Below are positions 24,194-32,077 of a DNA stretch of 34,753 bases, piece by piece. The stretch is from Gammaproteobacteria bacterium (lineage in GTDB: Bacteria; Pseudomonadota; Gammaproteobacteria; SZUA-229): positions 1-34,753 of the forward strand of contig JAPHRB010000136.1 in NCBI GenBank assembly GCA_026197015.1. The letters are read 5' to 3'. The first letter of the stretch is position 1. Each line of letters begins with the position of its first letter. The position numbers were made by a program, and so were the translations under genes. Under the pieces are notes generated by a model. That model saw only the letters and a list, made by a program, of their open reading frames with translations. It was not told where the DNA came from and did no database searches.

Positions 24194-25633
24194 ATGATGA
24201 CATTAGAAATGCTTAATCTTTCAATCGCCATGCCAGAGTTATTTTTACTCGCACTTGCATGTACAGTTTTAGTGGTTGATGTTTATCTGAAAGATGAAAG
24301 ACGTAATGTAACCTATGTGTTATCTCAGTTCGGTCTGATTATTACCCTGATTTTAATTTCACAGCAGAGCCCACAGTCACGCGAATTAGCTTTTAATGGT
24401 TTGTTTGTAAACGACCTGTTAGCGACAGTTTTAAAATATGCGGCTGTATTACTGGTGGCGGTTGTTTTTGTGTATTCTCGTCGTTATCTGCAGGATCGTA
24501 ATATTTTTAAAGGTGAGTTTTACGTACTTGGACTGTTTGGTTTGCTTGGTATGATGGTAATGATTTCATCAAATCATTTTCTCTCAATGTATTTAGGTCT
24601 TGAACTTCTTTCCTTGTCACTTTATGCCATGGTTGCTTTTGATCGAGAGAACCCTAATGCAGCAGAAGCGGCAATGAAATATTTTATTTTAGGCGCCATA
24701 GCTTCAGGAATGTTGTTGTACGGTATGTCTATGGTTTATGGCATGACCGGTTCATTAAATATTGTGGAGGTTGCTGTTGCCCTTGACCAAATAGAAGGCA
24801 ACAATATAGTTCTTATATTTGGTCTGGTCTTTATGGTAATAGGCCTGTCATTTAAATTGGGTGCCGTACCTTTTCATATGTGGATTCCCGATGTTTATCA
24901 TGGCTCTCCAACTACCGTTACCAGTTATATTGCAAGCGCACCAAAAGTGGCCGGTTTTGCAATGATAATTAGATTGCTTGCAGAAAGTATGGGTAGTTTG
25001 CAAACAGACTGGCAGGGAATGTTCATTATCATGGCGGTCCTTTCGATGATAGTTGGTAATGTCATTGCTATTGCACAAACAAATTTAAAGCGTTTATTTG
25101 CCTACTCAACTATTTCTCATGTAGGTTTTATTATGCTTGGTTTATTGGCGGGTAATCAGGAAGGTTACTCGGCTGCTATGTTTTATACACTTACTTATGC
25201 GTTAACATCTTTAGGTGCTTTTGGCGTGATTATTCTGTTAACTCGTAAAGGGTTTGAGGCTGAAAACATTGATGACTTTAAAGGCTTGAACCAACGCAGC
25301 CCCTGGTTTGCATTTATAATGTTAATCATTGTTTTCTCAATGGCGGGTGTTCCACCAACGGTTGGTTTCTGGGCAAAACTGGCAGTGCTTAAAGCCGTAG
25401 TAAATATAGATATGTTATGGCTGGCACTGCTTGCTGTATTCTTTTCTATTATTGGTATATTTTATTACCTGCGAATTGTCAAAGTTATGTATTTCGACGA
25501 TGCGCTGGATAAGAGTGAGATTAACTGCTCTCGTGATATGCAAATTGCACTTAGTGCGAATGGCTTGTCCGTATTGCTGTTAGGGTTATATCCAGCGGCG
25601 CTTATGTCTATTTGTATTGCTGCATTTGCTTAA
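24194..25633 (+). CDS. nuoN: NADH-quinone oxidoreductase subunit N
   Basis: NuoN is the antiporter-like pump nearest the quinone module and the last gene of the operon. The 479-residue product has LGLELLSLSLYAMVAF (key Glu), the Lys-bearing GLSFKLGAVPFHMWIPDVYHGSPT region, APKVAGFAMIIRL and SHVGFIMLG, which are specific to NuoN. Two adjacent ATG codons occur at 24194 and 24197. Downstream (25634-25738) only a weak AAACA/TGTTT hairpin is visible, so the end of the operon transcript is not clear. Confidence 0.96.
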   Translation: MMTLEMLNLSIAMPELFLLALACTVLVVDVYLKDERRNVTYVLSQFGLIITLILISQQSPQSRELAFNGLFVNDLLATVLKYAAVLLVAVVFVYSRRYLQDRNIFKGEFYVLGLFGLLGMMVMISSNHFLSMYLGLELLSLSLYAMVAFDRENPNAAEAAMKYFILGAIASGMLLYGMSMVYGMTGSLNIVEVAVALDQIEGNNIVLIFGLVFMVIGLSFKLGAVPFHMWIPDVYHGSPTTVTSYIASAPKVAGFAMIIRLLAESMGSLQTDWQGMFIIMAVLSMIVGNVIAIAQTNLKRLFAYSTISHVGFIMLGLLAGNQEGYSAAMFYTLTYALTSLGAFGVIILLTRKGFEAENIDDFKGLNQRSPWFAFIMLIIVFSMAGVPPTVGFWAKLAVLKAVVNIDMLWLALLAVFFSIIGIFYYLRIVKVMYFDDALDKSEINCSRDMQIALSANGLSVLLLGLYPAALMSICIAAFA

Positions 25634-25738
25634 AAATTTCAAAATCCCTGTTTTAAACAAAGACTGGTGTTTGAATTAAATTAATGTTCTATATGATTTG
25701 CCAGTTATTTAAAGACATCTGATTTAATATATTGGCAT

Positions 25739-26449
25739 TTAGAATTTCTTTGTAGCTTTTATCAGTGCCGCTCTTCTAATGAACTCTATTTCACCGCTTG
25801 CTTTCATGTCCTTGAGAATGGGGGTGATTATAGGTATAAGGTGCCGATTTTTTTTATGTACAAAATGATAGAGTTTAAGCCTTTCAAGGGGATTACTTAT
25901 TGCTTTTATATCATGATATTTTTTTTGATATATAAGATTAATACTGGCTAGTTTGGGGATAACGATAATTTCTGTCTGATCTGATTGTAAAAGCAGTAAT
26001 GCTTCTTCCAATGTTGCAACAAAATTTCTATCAAAATTTTTTGTTCCCGTTTCTATAAATTTAGCTCCCTTTACAATAGTTAGTTTATGTTTACGCAGGT
26101 CGTCCCAGTTATTAATGAATAAAGATGTGTTTTTGCTAAAAGCTACAGCCTCTACTGAAATGATTGAAATAGGTATTTTTTTTAAATTGGGTGAGAATTG
26201 AGTTATTGCGCTTATGCGAGCAATTTCCCCATCGGTTTCTCCAGCGTTAGAACGTTGTAAAGATTCCTGTAGATTTAAAAAGAGTGGGGTTATGTTTATA
26301 CCTGCTTTTTTATAGGCTTTTACTAAAATTTCGGCGGCAATTATATGCGCCATATTGTCTTTGCCGCCTGAAAAAGTGTAACTTTCTGCATTTACTATTA
26401 GCGGGTTGAATAAGAGGGCGTAGAATAGAACGCTGAAAATTTTCTTCAT
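25739..26449 (-). CDS. Exported solute-binding-like protein (SBP_bac_3-like)
   Basis: The 236-residue product starts with a signal peptide (Lys-Lys, hydrophobic core, cleavage likely after VNA at 21). The mature part resembles small periplasmic binding proteins of the amino-acid-binding type 3 superfamily: an ETDGEIARI motif near 74, the hinge-region LRKHKLTIVKGAKFIETG near 123, and a C-terminal domain returning to the first lobe (about 160-220). No transporter genes are adjacent, so an import role is not supported; orphan members of this group may act as sensors, and the function here is unknown. The gene runs against nuoN and diverges from tRNA-fMet. A perfect inverted repeat overlaps its start codon. 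Confidence 0.72.
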   Translation of the reverse strand: MKKIFSVLFYALLFNPLIVNAESYTFSGGKDNMAHIIAAEILVKAYKKAGINITPLFLNLQESLQRSNAGETDGEIARISAITQFSPNLKKIPISIISVEAVAFSKNTSLFINNWDDLRKHKLTIVKGAKFIETGTKNFDRNFVATLEEALLLLQSDQTEIIVIPKLASINLIYQKKYHDIKAISNPLERLKLYHFVHKKNRHLIPIITPILKDMKASGEIEFIRRAALIKATKKF

Positions 26450-26467
26450 AGCTCTATTTTAGAGCTA
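26449..26467 (-). promoter_or_regulatory. Inverted repeat covering the ribosome binding site of the solute-binding-like gene
   Basis: TAGCTCT (26449-26455) and AGAGCTA (26461-26467) form a perfect 7-bp stem with a 5-base A/T loop. On the mRNA the stem includes the weak AGAG ribosome binding site and the first base of the ATG. It could hide the start or serve as an operator. Function is inferred from position only. Confidence 0.4.
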
Positions 26468-26532
26468 ATCAAAAGGTTTTGCCTTTAATTTAATATTTAA
26501 TTGAGTGATTGAAGTAATCTATTATATTTGCC

Positions 26533-26561
26533 TTGCAATAAGTCTTTGATATCTGTAGTAT
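26533..26561 (+). promoter_or_regulatory. Probable promoter for tRNA-fMet
   Basis: TTGCAA (26533-26538) and TAGTAT (26556-26561) are 17 bases apart, with a start predicted about eight bases before the tRNA. A CG-containing discriminator (TCGCTCC) follows, as is common at stable-RNA promoters. Confidence 0.5.
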
Positions 26562-26575
26562 TCGCTCCAAGTTGA

Positions 26576-26652
<77 letters not shown>

Positions 26653-26680
26653 AATTTTAGTAGGTTGATAAGTTGTTGAT

Positions 26681-26778
26681 CCGCAGGGGTCTTCGGCTTA
26701 TGAGCCCAACGAGTAGTCGGTCTCATGGTGTAGTATCTGTGGGAAGGTCGCAGATTCAAATCCTGCCCCGGCTACCCA
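26681..26778 (+). pseudogene. Degenerate tRNA-fMet relic with inverted anticodon arm
   Basis: The 3' part (26743-26776) matches 31 of 34 bases of the T arm and acceptor end of the intact gene at 26618-26651, but ends CCCA rather than CCA. Before it, 26716-26726 matches 10 of 11 bases of the anticodon-arm segment 26602-26612, including CAT; five bases of the original are replaced by 16 unrelated ones. Upstream, 26691-26713 matches 21 of 23 bases of the reverse complement of 26599-26621, an inverted anticodon arm. The cloverleaf cannot form, so it is not a working tRNA. It lies between the tRNA and the terminator and is probably transcribed. Confidence 0.8.
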
Positions 26779-26791
26779 ATATTTCTAAGAG

Positions 26792-26817
26792 AGGCCCCGT
26801 ACATCGGGGCCTTTTTT
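26792..26817 (+). terminator. Strong intrinsic terminator after tRNA-fMet
   Basis: AGGCCCCG (26792-26799), loop TACAT, CGGGGCCT (26805-26812) and a T-run to 26817 make a textbook terminator. It separates the tRNA transcript from rimP, which then needs its own promoter; TAAAAT at 26836-26841 is a possible -10 without a good -35. Confidence 0.92.
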
Positions 26818-26881
26818 ATGGCTCGATACGGGTGTAAAATCCCAGTGGTTTAAAATCTAACAGTAAGGGTAACTATCAAGC

Positions 26882-27328
26882 GTGAGCGACATCTGGTCAA
26901 TTATTGAACCTGTAGTAGAAGGCATGGGATATGAGGTAGTAGATATCGAATATCGACCACACCCGACAGATGGATTATTACGTATATATATTGATGGCCC
27001 GAATGGTATCGTGCTTGAAGACTGTAGCGCAGTTAGTCTTCAAATTAGCAGTGTTCTAGATGTAGAAGACCCCATCCCGGGGCAGTTTAATTTGGAAGTA
27101 TCATCTCCGGGTATGGACCGGCCATTACGTAAAATCGCTGATTTTGTGCGTTTTACGGGATCAACTGTAAAAATTAAATTAACCGTGCCCACACTTGAAG
27201 GGCAAAGAAATTTTACAGGCAAGTTAAAGGGTATTGAGAATGAAGATGTCGTTCTTGAAATGGATGGAGAGACCCATTATCTAGCCTTAGACTCAATCGA
27301 TAAAGCGCGGATCGTTCCGCAGTTCTAG
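26882..27328 (+). CDS. rimP: Ribosome maturation factor RimP
   Basis: RimP is needed for maturation of the 30S subunit. The 148-residue product matches the two-domain family: the N-terminal alpha/beta domain begins with EPVVEGMGYEVVDIEY and continues through the LRIYIDGPNGI strand. The LEVSSPGMDRPL hallmark lies near 67-78, and an SH3-like C-terminal domain ends in IDKARIVPQF. The start is GTG, with AAGGGT about 12 bases upstream. It heads the rimP-nusA-infB operon; nusA follows after 35 bases. Confidence 0.95.
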   Translation: MSDIWSIIEPVVEGMGYEVVDIEYRPHPTDGLLRIYIDGPNGIVLEDCSAVSLQISSVLDVEDPIPGQFNLEVSSPGMDRPLRKIADFVRFTGSTVKIKLTVPTLEGQRNFTGKLKGIENEDVVLEMDGETHYLALDSIDKARIVPQF

Positions 27329-27363
27329 GTAACGCCTGGACACACGGGTTTTTGGAGCCAGAC

Positions 27364-28869
27364 ATGAATAAAGAAATTCTTTACGTAGTAGATGCCGTCT
27401 CAAATGAGAAGGCAGTAGAAAAGGAAATCATTTTTGAGGCGATTGAAGCGGCCTTAGCTACGGCCAGCCGTAAAAAACAAGGTAAAGATATTGAGGTTCG
27501 CGTAAGTATTGACCGTGAAACAGGCGCTTATGATACTTTTCGTCGCTGGGAAGTGGTTGAAGAGATGGAAAACGGTGGTCTTGAGTTTCCGTTAAAGCAA
27601 ATTACATTAGAAGCGGCGCAAATTGATGAACCGGATATTGAATTAGGCGGTTATGTTGAAGAAGAAATTGAATCCGTTGAATTTGGTCGAATTGCAGCAC
27701 AAACAGCAAAGCAGGTTATAGTTCAAAAAGTTCGTGAAGCTGAGCGTGCTCGTGTTGTCGAAGCCTTCCAGAGCCGTGTTGGTGAATTGATTATGGGCAC
27801 GGTTAAACGTGTCGAGCGCGGTAATATTTATCTTGATTTAGGTGATAATGTTGAAGGTTTTATACCCCGTGAAGACGTTATTCCTCGTGAGGCGGTACGT
27901 CCGGGTGATAGATTACGTGGTTATCTAAAAGAAGTGCGCTCTGAAGCTCGTGGCCCTCAGTTATTTATCAGTCGTACAGCTCCGGAGTTTCTGGTTGAGT
28001 TGTTCAAGCTTGAAGTGCCGGAAGTCGGGCAGGATCTGATCGAAATTATTTCTGGTGCCCGTGATCCGGGGTCTCGCGCCAAGATAGCGGTTAAATCAAA
28101 TGATCCACGCATGGACCCTGTTGGTGCCTGTGTTGGTATGCGTGGTTCGCGAGTTCAGTCGGTATCAAATGAGCTAGCAGGTGAGCGGGTAGATATTATT
28201 CTCTGGGATGATAATCCTGCGCAATTCGTTATTAATGCGATGTCACCAGCTGAAGTGTTATCTATTGTCGTTGATGAAGATGCTCACTCAATGGATGTTG
28301 CTGTCGAAGATGAAAAGTTATCTCAGGCAATTGGTAAAGGTGGTCAGAATATTCGTATGGCCAGCCAGTTAACTGGCTGGAACCTGAACATAATGTCAAC
28401 CGATGATATGGAAGAAAAATCAGAGGCTGAAGGTAAGGTTCTGGTTGAACTGTTTATGGAACAGCTTGACGTAGATGAAGATGTTGCAGTTATTCTGGCA
28501 GCTGAAGGTTTCTCTAGTATAGAGGAAGTGGCCTATGTACCAGAAAGTGAATTCCTGAATATTGAAGAATTCGATGAGGATATTGTTGAAGAGCTTCGTG
28601 GCCGTGCAAGAGATGCATTATTAATGAAAGCAATTTCACAGGAAGAGTCTGTTAATGAGCCTCAGAAAGATTTGCTTGAAATGGACGGTATGAATACTGA
28701 TCTTGCAAAAATGCTGGCATCGAAAGGTGTTTGTACGATGGAAGATTTAGCAGAGCTCGCCATTGATGAGTTGCAGGAAATTGAAGATATGTCTGAAGAG
28801 AGTGCTAGCGCATTAATTATGACCGCGCGTGCACCCTGGTTTGAAACTGAAGAAGAGACAAGCCAGTAA
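27364..28869 (+). CDS. nusA: Transcription termination/antitermination factor NusA
   Basis: NusA binds RNA polymerase and controls pausing, termination and antitermination. The 501-residue product has an N-terminal polymerase-binding domain (1 to about 125), an S1 domain (about 135-200, MGTVKRVERGNIYLDLGDNVEG), KH domains (GACVGMRGSRVQ and IGKGGQNIRMASQL) and two acidic helix-hairpin-helix repeats at the C terminus (about 360-500), as in E. coli. The ATG at 27364 is chosen over an in-frame TTG at 27352, because GGAG (27354-27357) is well spaced and MNKEIL is the standard N terminus. infB follows 20 bases later. Confidence 0.97.
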   Translation: MNKEILYVVDAVSNEKAVEKEIIFEAIEAALATASRKKQGKDIEVRVSIDRETGAYDTFRRWEVVEEMENGGLEFPLKQITLEAAQIDEPDIELGGYVEEEIESVEFGRIAAQTAKQVIVQKVREAERARVVEAFQSRVGELIMGTVKRVERGNIYLDLGDNVEGFIPREDVIPREAVRPGDRLRGYLKEVRSEARGPQLFISRTAPEFLVELFKLEVPEVGQDLIEIISGARDPGSRAKIAVKSNDPRMDPVGACVGMRGSRVQSVSNELAGERVDIILWDDNPAQFVINAMSPAEVLSIVVDEDAHSMDVAVEDEKLSQAIGKGGQNIRMASQLTGWNLNIMSTDDMEEKSEAEGKVLVELFMEQLDVDEDVAVILAAEGFSSIEEVAYVPESEFLNIEEFDEDIVEELRGRARDALLMKAISQEESVNEPQKDLLEMDGMNTDLAKMLASKGVCTMEDLAELAIDELQEIEDMSEESASALIMTARAPWFETEEETSQ

Positions 28870-28889
28870 CCCTGGGGAGGAACTAGAGA

Positions 28890-31412
28890 ATGTCACAAGT
28901 TACAGTTAAGCAGCTCTCCGAGGTCGTAGGTGCACCGGTAGAGCGATTATTAGAACAATTAAAAGATGCAGGCATAGTGGTTGCTGATGCTGATTCGGAA
29001 ATAACCGATGAGCAGAAGTTTAAGTTACTTGATCATTTGCGTAATAGTCATGGTAAGAATACGACTGCGACTGCAGGTAAAGGCAAAATTACACTTAAGC
29101 GTAAATCTACGGCTTCTTTAAAAAGCTCGGGTAGTAAAGCCGTTAATGTAGAAATTCGTAAAAAACGTAGTATCTCAAAACTAGGTGACTCAGAGTCGAC
29201 TGATGATGAGAAAGAAAAAGAAAAGGCCGATATTCAGCGTTTAATGGCTGAAAAAGAAGCTCGTGAAGCAGAACGTGCAGAAGCAGAAGTTGCCGCAATA
29301 GAAAAATCTAAAGAAGCGGCAAAGCAGCGTGAAGACGATGAACAGGCGAAAAAAGAAGCAGCAGTAAAATCGCGTATTGAAGCAGAGCAGCAGGCAAAAG
29401 TTGTGGCTAATGCAAAAGCGCGTGGTGCTGCAAAAGCTGAAGCATCTACGGCGCCAGGTTCTGATGATCGTAACAAGGGGGCGCAGAAAGCAACCGCTAA
29501 AGGTCATAATAAAGGCGATACTCGTTATGGCAGAAAAGAACTACATGTTGCTTCAGGTAAAAAGGCCCGCGGAAAAAAACAAAGCCGTAAAGTGTTAGCA
29601 ACACAGAATGCAGAAGCAAAACATGCGTTCGAAAAACCAGTTGAAAAAATTGTTTATGATGTGGATGTCCCTGAAACTATTAAAGTTTCAGATCTTGCTA
29701 TCAAGATGTCTATGAAAGCCGGTGAGATGATTAAAACAATGATGACGATGGGGGTTATGGCCACCATTAATCAGGTTATTGATCAGGAAACGGCAATTTT
29801 GATTGTTGAAGAGCTGGGTCATAATGCAGTGGCATCTTCTGCCGATGATCGTGAAAATACATTATTGGCGTCAGCAGGAGACGAGTTGCATGATGAGCAG
29901 CCACGTCCACCTGTAGTGACTATTATGGGTCATGTTGACCATGGTAAAACGTCTCTACTCGATTATATTCGCCAGGCTAAAGTTGCATCGGGCGAGGCGG
30001 GTGGTATTACTCAGCACATCGGTGCATACCATGTTGAAACAGATAAAGGTGTTATCACCTTTTTAGATACACCGGGACATGCCGCGTTTACATCAATGCG
30101 TGCCCGTGGTGCTCAGGCAACTGATATTGTTATCCTGGTTGTTGCTGCAGATGATGGTGTTATGCCGCAAACAATTGAAGCAATACAGCATTCTAAAGCA
30201 GCTGGTGTGCCTTTGATTGTAGCTGTTAACAAAATTGATAAAGAAGGTGCAGACCTTGATCGAGTTAAGACGGAACTGGGAAGTCATGAAATTATTCCTG
30301 AGGACTGGGGCGGCGAAAATATTTTCGTTAATGTTTCCGCTAAAACTGGAGAGGGTATCGATGATTTACTCGAGGCCATTAGTTTAACAGCTGAAATGTT
30401 AGAATTTAAGGCACCTACTAAAGGGCCTGCTCAGGGTATTGTTGTTGAGGCGACACTGGATAAAGGTCGAGGTGTTACGACAACCGTTCTTGTTCAAAAA
30501 GGTAGTCTGAAAAAAGGCGATATTTTGTTAGCGGGTAATGAATACGGTCGTGTTCGTGCATTATTTGACGAAAATGGCAAACAGATTGATGAAGCCGGGC
30601 CTTCTATACCGGTAGTGGTATTGGGTTTGTCCGGTACACCTTCTGCAGGTGATTTAACTCAGGTAATGGCTGATGAGCGAACTGCGCGTGAACTAGCGGG
30701 TAGTCGAAGTCATAAAGAACGTGATGTTAAGTTTGCTGCACAACAACAGGCCAAGTTAGACTCTCTGTTTACTAATCTGGGTAAAGGTGAAGTTAATTAC
30801 CTGAATATTCTGCTTAAAGCAGACGTACAAGGCAGTCTTGAAGCGATTAAAGAATCATTGTTCAAACTGGCAGCTGATAACGAAGAAGTTGATGTGGCTA
30901 TTATTGGTTCTGGCGTAGGTGGTATTAATGATACTGACATCAGCCTGGCAGCTGCATCTAATGCTGTTGTATTTGGTTTTAATGTGCGAGCAGATGCCGC
31001 GGCAAGAAAATCTGTAGCTGAACGCGGTGTTGATATGCGTTATTACAGTGTTATCTACGATTTAATAGACGATGTTAAACAAGCGTTAACCGGAATGCTT
31101 TCTGCGGAATACCGTGAAGATATTATTGGTCTGGCTGAAGTTAAAGATGTATTTAAATCACCAAAGTTTGGTTTAATTGCCGGCTCAATTGTAACGGAAG
31201 GTACTATCAGGAAAGATCAGCCAATTCGTGTTTTACGTGATAACGTAGTTATTTATGAAGGTGAGCTTGAGTCACTTAGACGTTTCAAAGATGCGGTTGA
31301 AGAGGTTAGAAGTGGTACAGAGTGTGGCATCGGTGTTAAGAATTATAACGATGTTAAAGTTGGTGACCAGATAGAAGTCTTTGAACGTGTTGAAGTCGAG
31401 CGGACTTTGTAA
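28890..31412 (+). CDS. infB: Translation initiation factor IF-2
   Basis: IF-2 is the GTPase that brings fMet-tRNA to the 30S subunit and promotes subunit joining; the initiator tRNA gene lies just upstream. The 840-residue product has a small N-terminal IF2N domain (1 to about 52) and a long charged Ala/Glu/Lys linker (about 105-235, probably helical). A second IF2N-like domain spans about 255-310. The GTPase core has G1 GHVDHGKT at 347-354, GGITQHIGA at 371, DTPGH at 393-397 and NKID near 446. The C-terminal domains end in the VGDQIEVFERVEVER tail. GGGGAGGA before the ATG is a strong ribosome binding site. Confidence 0.97.
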   Translation: MSQVTVKQLSEVVGAPVERLLEQLKDAGIVVADADSEITDEQKFKLLDHLRNSHGKNTTATAGKGKITLKRKSTASLKSSGSKAVNVEIRKKRSISKLGDSESTDDEKEKEKADIQRLMAEKEAREAERAEAEVAAIEKSKEAAKQREDDEQAKKEAAVKSRIEAEQQAKVVANAKARGAAKAEASTAPGSDDRNKGAQKATAKGHNKGDTRYGRKELHVASGKKARGKKQSRKVLATQNAEAKHAFEKPVEKIVYDVDVPETIKVSDLAIKMSMKAGEMIKTMMTMGVMATINQVIDQETAILIVEELGHNAVASSADDRENTLLASAGDELHDEQPRPPVVTIMGHVDHGKTSLLDYIRQAKVASGEAGGITQHIGAYHVETDKGVITFLDTPGHAAFTSMRARGAQATDIVILVVAADDGVMPQTIEAIQHSKAAGVPLIVAVNKIDKEGADLDRVKTELGSHEIIPEDWGGENIFVNVSAKTGEGIDDLLEAISLTAEMLEFKAPTKGPAQGIVVEATLDKGRGVTTTVLVQKGSLKKGDILLAGNEYGRVRALFDENGKQIDEAGPSIPVVVLGLSGTPSAGDLTQVMADERTARELAGSRSHKERDVKFAAQQQAKLDSLFTNLGKGEVNYLNILLKADVQGSLEAIKESLFKLAADNEEVDVAIIGSGVGGINDTDISLAAASNAVVFGFNVRADAAARKSVAERGVDMRYYSVIYDLIDDVKQALTGMLSAEYREDIIGLAEVKDVFKSPKFGLIAGSIVTEGTIRKDQPIRVLRDNVVIYEGELESLRRFKDAVEEVRSGTECGIGVKNYNDVKVGDQIEVFERVEVERTL

Positions 31413-31419
31413 CTTATAA

Positions 31420-31562
31420 GCATATTGTCCGCGAATAAACGCAAATAAACGCAAATAAAAAATAAACACAAATACTTTGGTTTATGCGCCTGTGGCGCAT
31501 TTCACCTCACAGATGTTTTGATTTTGTTTGCGTTAATTCACGTCCATTTGCGGAGAAATTGC
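31420..31562. repeat. MITE-like inverted-repeat element in the infB-rbfA spacer
   Basis: The left arm (31420-31455) matches 27 of 36 bases of the reverse complement of the right arm (31527-31562). The left arm contains near-perfect 10-base tandem units (GCGAATAAAC, GCAAATAAAC, GCAAATAAAA). The middle holds a perfect hairpin ATGCGCC-TGT-GGCGCAT (31484-31500). The right arm recurs before nuoJ. No transposase is present. The element fills most of the spacer and ends about 30 bases before the rbfA start. Confidence 0.7.
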
Positions 31563-31594
31563 TTTTGCTTTAAAAACAGACAGATTATTAATTA

Positions 31595-31963
31595 ATGCCA
31601 AAAGAATATTCCCGATCACAGCGTATGGCCGAACAGGTTCGTAGAGAACTTGCTGAACTAGTGCGTGATGAAATTAAAGATCCCCGTGTAAACTGGGTGT
31701 CTTTTACAGCGGTTAGAGTTAGTCGCGATTTAAGCAATGCAGTCATTTACTTTACTGTGCTCAATGATGATGAACGTGAGCAGGCTGAAGAAGGTTTGAA
31801 TAAAGCGAGTGGTTTTATTCGTAGAGAACTAGGTAAACGTATTCGATCACGTATCGTGCCATCTTTAAGGTTTGTTTATGATGAAAGTATTGAACGCGGC
31901 ACTTCAATGGAATCATTAATTGCTAAAGCACGTTCTAGCGATGCGGATGCATCTGACGATTGA
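31595..31963 (+). CDS. rbfA: 30S ribosome-binding factor A
   Basis: RbfA binds the 30S subunit near the 5' end of 16S rRNA during late maturation and cold adaptation. The 122-residue single KH-like domain shows the typical start SQRMAEQVRRELAELVRDEI, the DPRVNWVSFTAVRVSRDLSNA strand-loop region (about 30-50) and the GFIRRELGKRIRSRIVPSLRF segment. The ATG has no visible ribosome binding site: the upstream 30 bases are AT-rich and border a repeat element. It continues the infB operon. Confidence 0.95.
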   Translation: MPKEYSRSQRMAEQVRRELAELVRDEIKDPRVNWVSFTAVRVSRDLSNAVIYFTVLNDDEREQAEEGLNKASGFIRRELGKRIRSRIVPSLRFVYDESIERGTSMESLIAKARSSDADASDD

Positions 31964-31975
31964 TTTTTTGATATA

Positions 31976-32051
31976 GAGACACGGAGGCACAGAGAAAAGC
32001 GGTTTTACTGTTTTGCGTCTAGCGCAAATAATAAAATAAGCACTGTGTCTC
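31976..32051. repeat. Second MITE-like element in the rbfA-truB spacer
   Basis: GAGACAC (31976-31982) is mirrored by GTGTCTC (32045-32051). Next to the left end is an 8-base tandem pattern (GAGACACG, GAGGCACA, GAGAAAAG). The centre has a hairpin TTTGCG-TCTAG-CGCAAA (32012-32028). The plan, short terminal inverted repeats around a G+C hairpin in an operon spacer, parallels the infB-rbfA element, although the sequence differs. Confidence 0.5.
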
Positions 32052-32077
32052 GCGTCAAAAGCTTTTAGGTTTTACAC

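Noticed and set aside
26683..26778. A second functional tRNA gene after tRNA-fMet
   Set aside because: The D and anticodon arms cannot form, the acceptor pairs poorly in the register of the intact gene, and the 3' end reads CCCA.
29234..29507. Minus-strand open frames opposite the infB linker
   Set aside because: They are shadows of the Ala/Glu/Lys-rich repetitive coding sequence of IF-2 and show no coding features of their own.
31431..31460. Tandem 10-base units as a possible CRISPR-like array
   Set aside because: The units are contiguous, very short and lack spacers; they are part of the inverted-repeat element.
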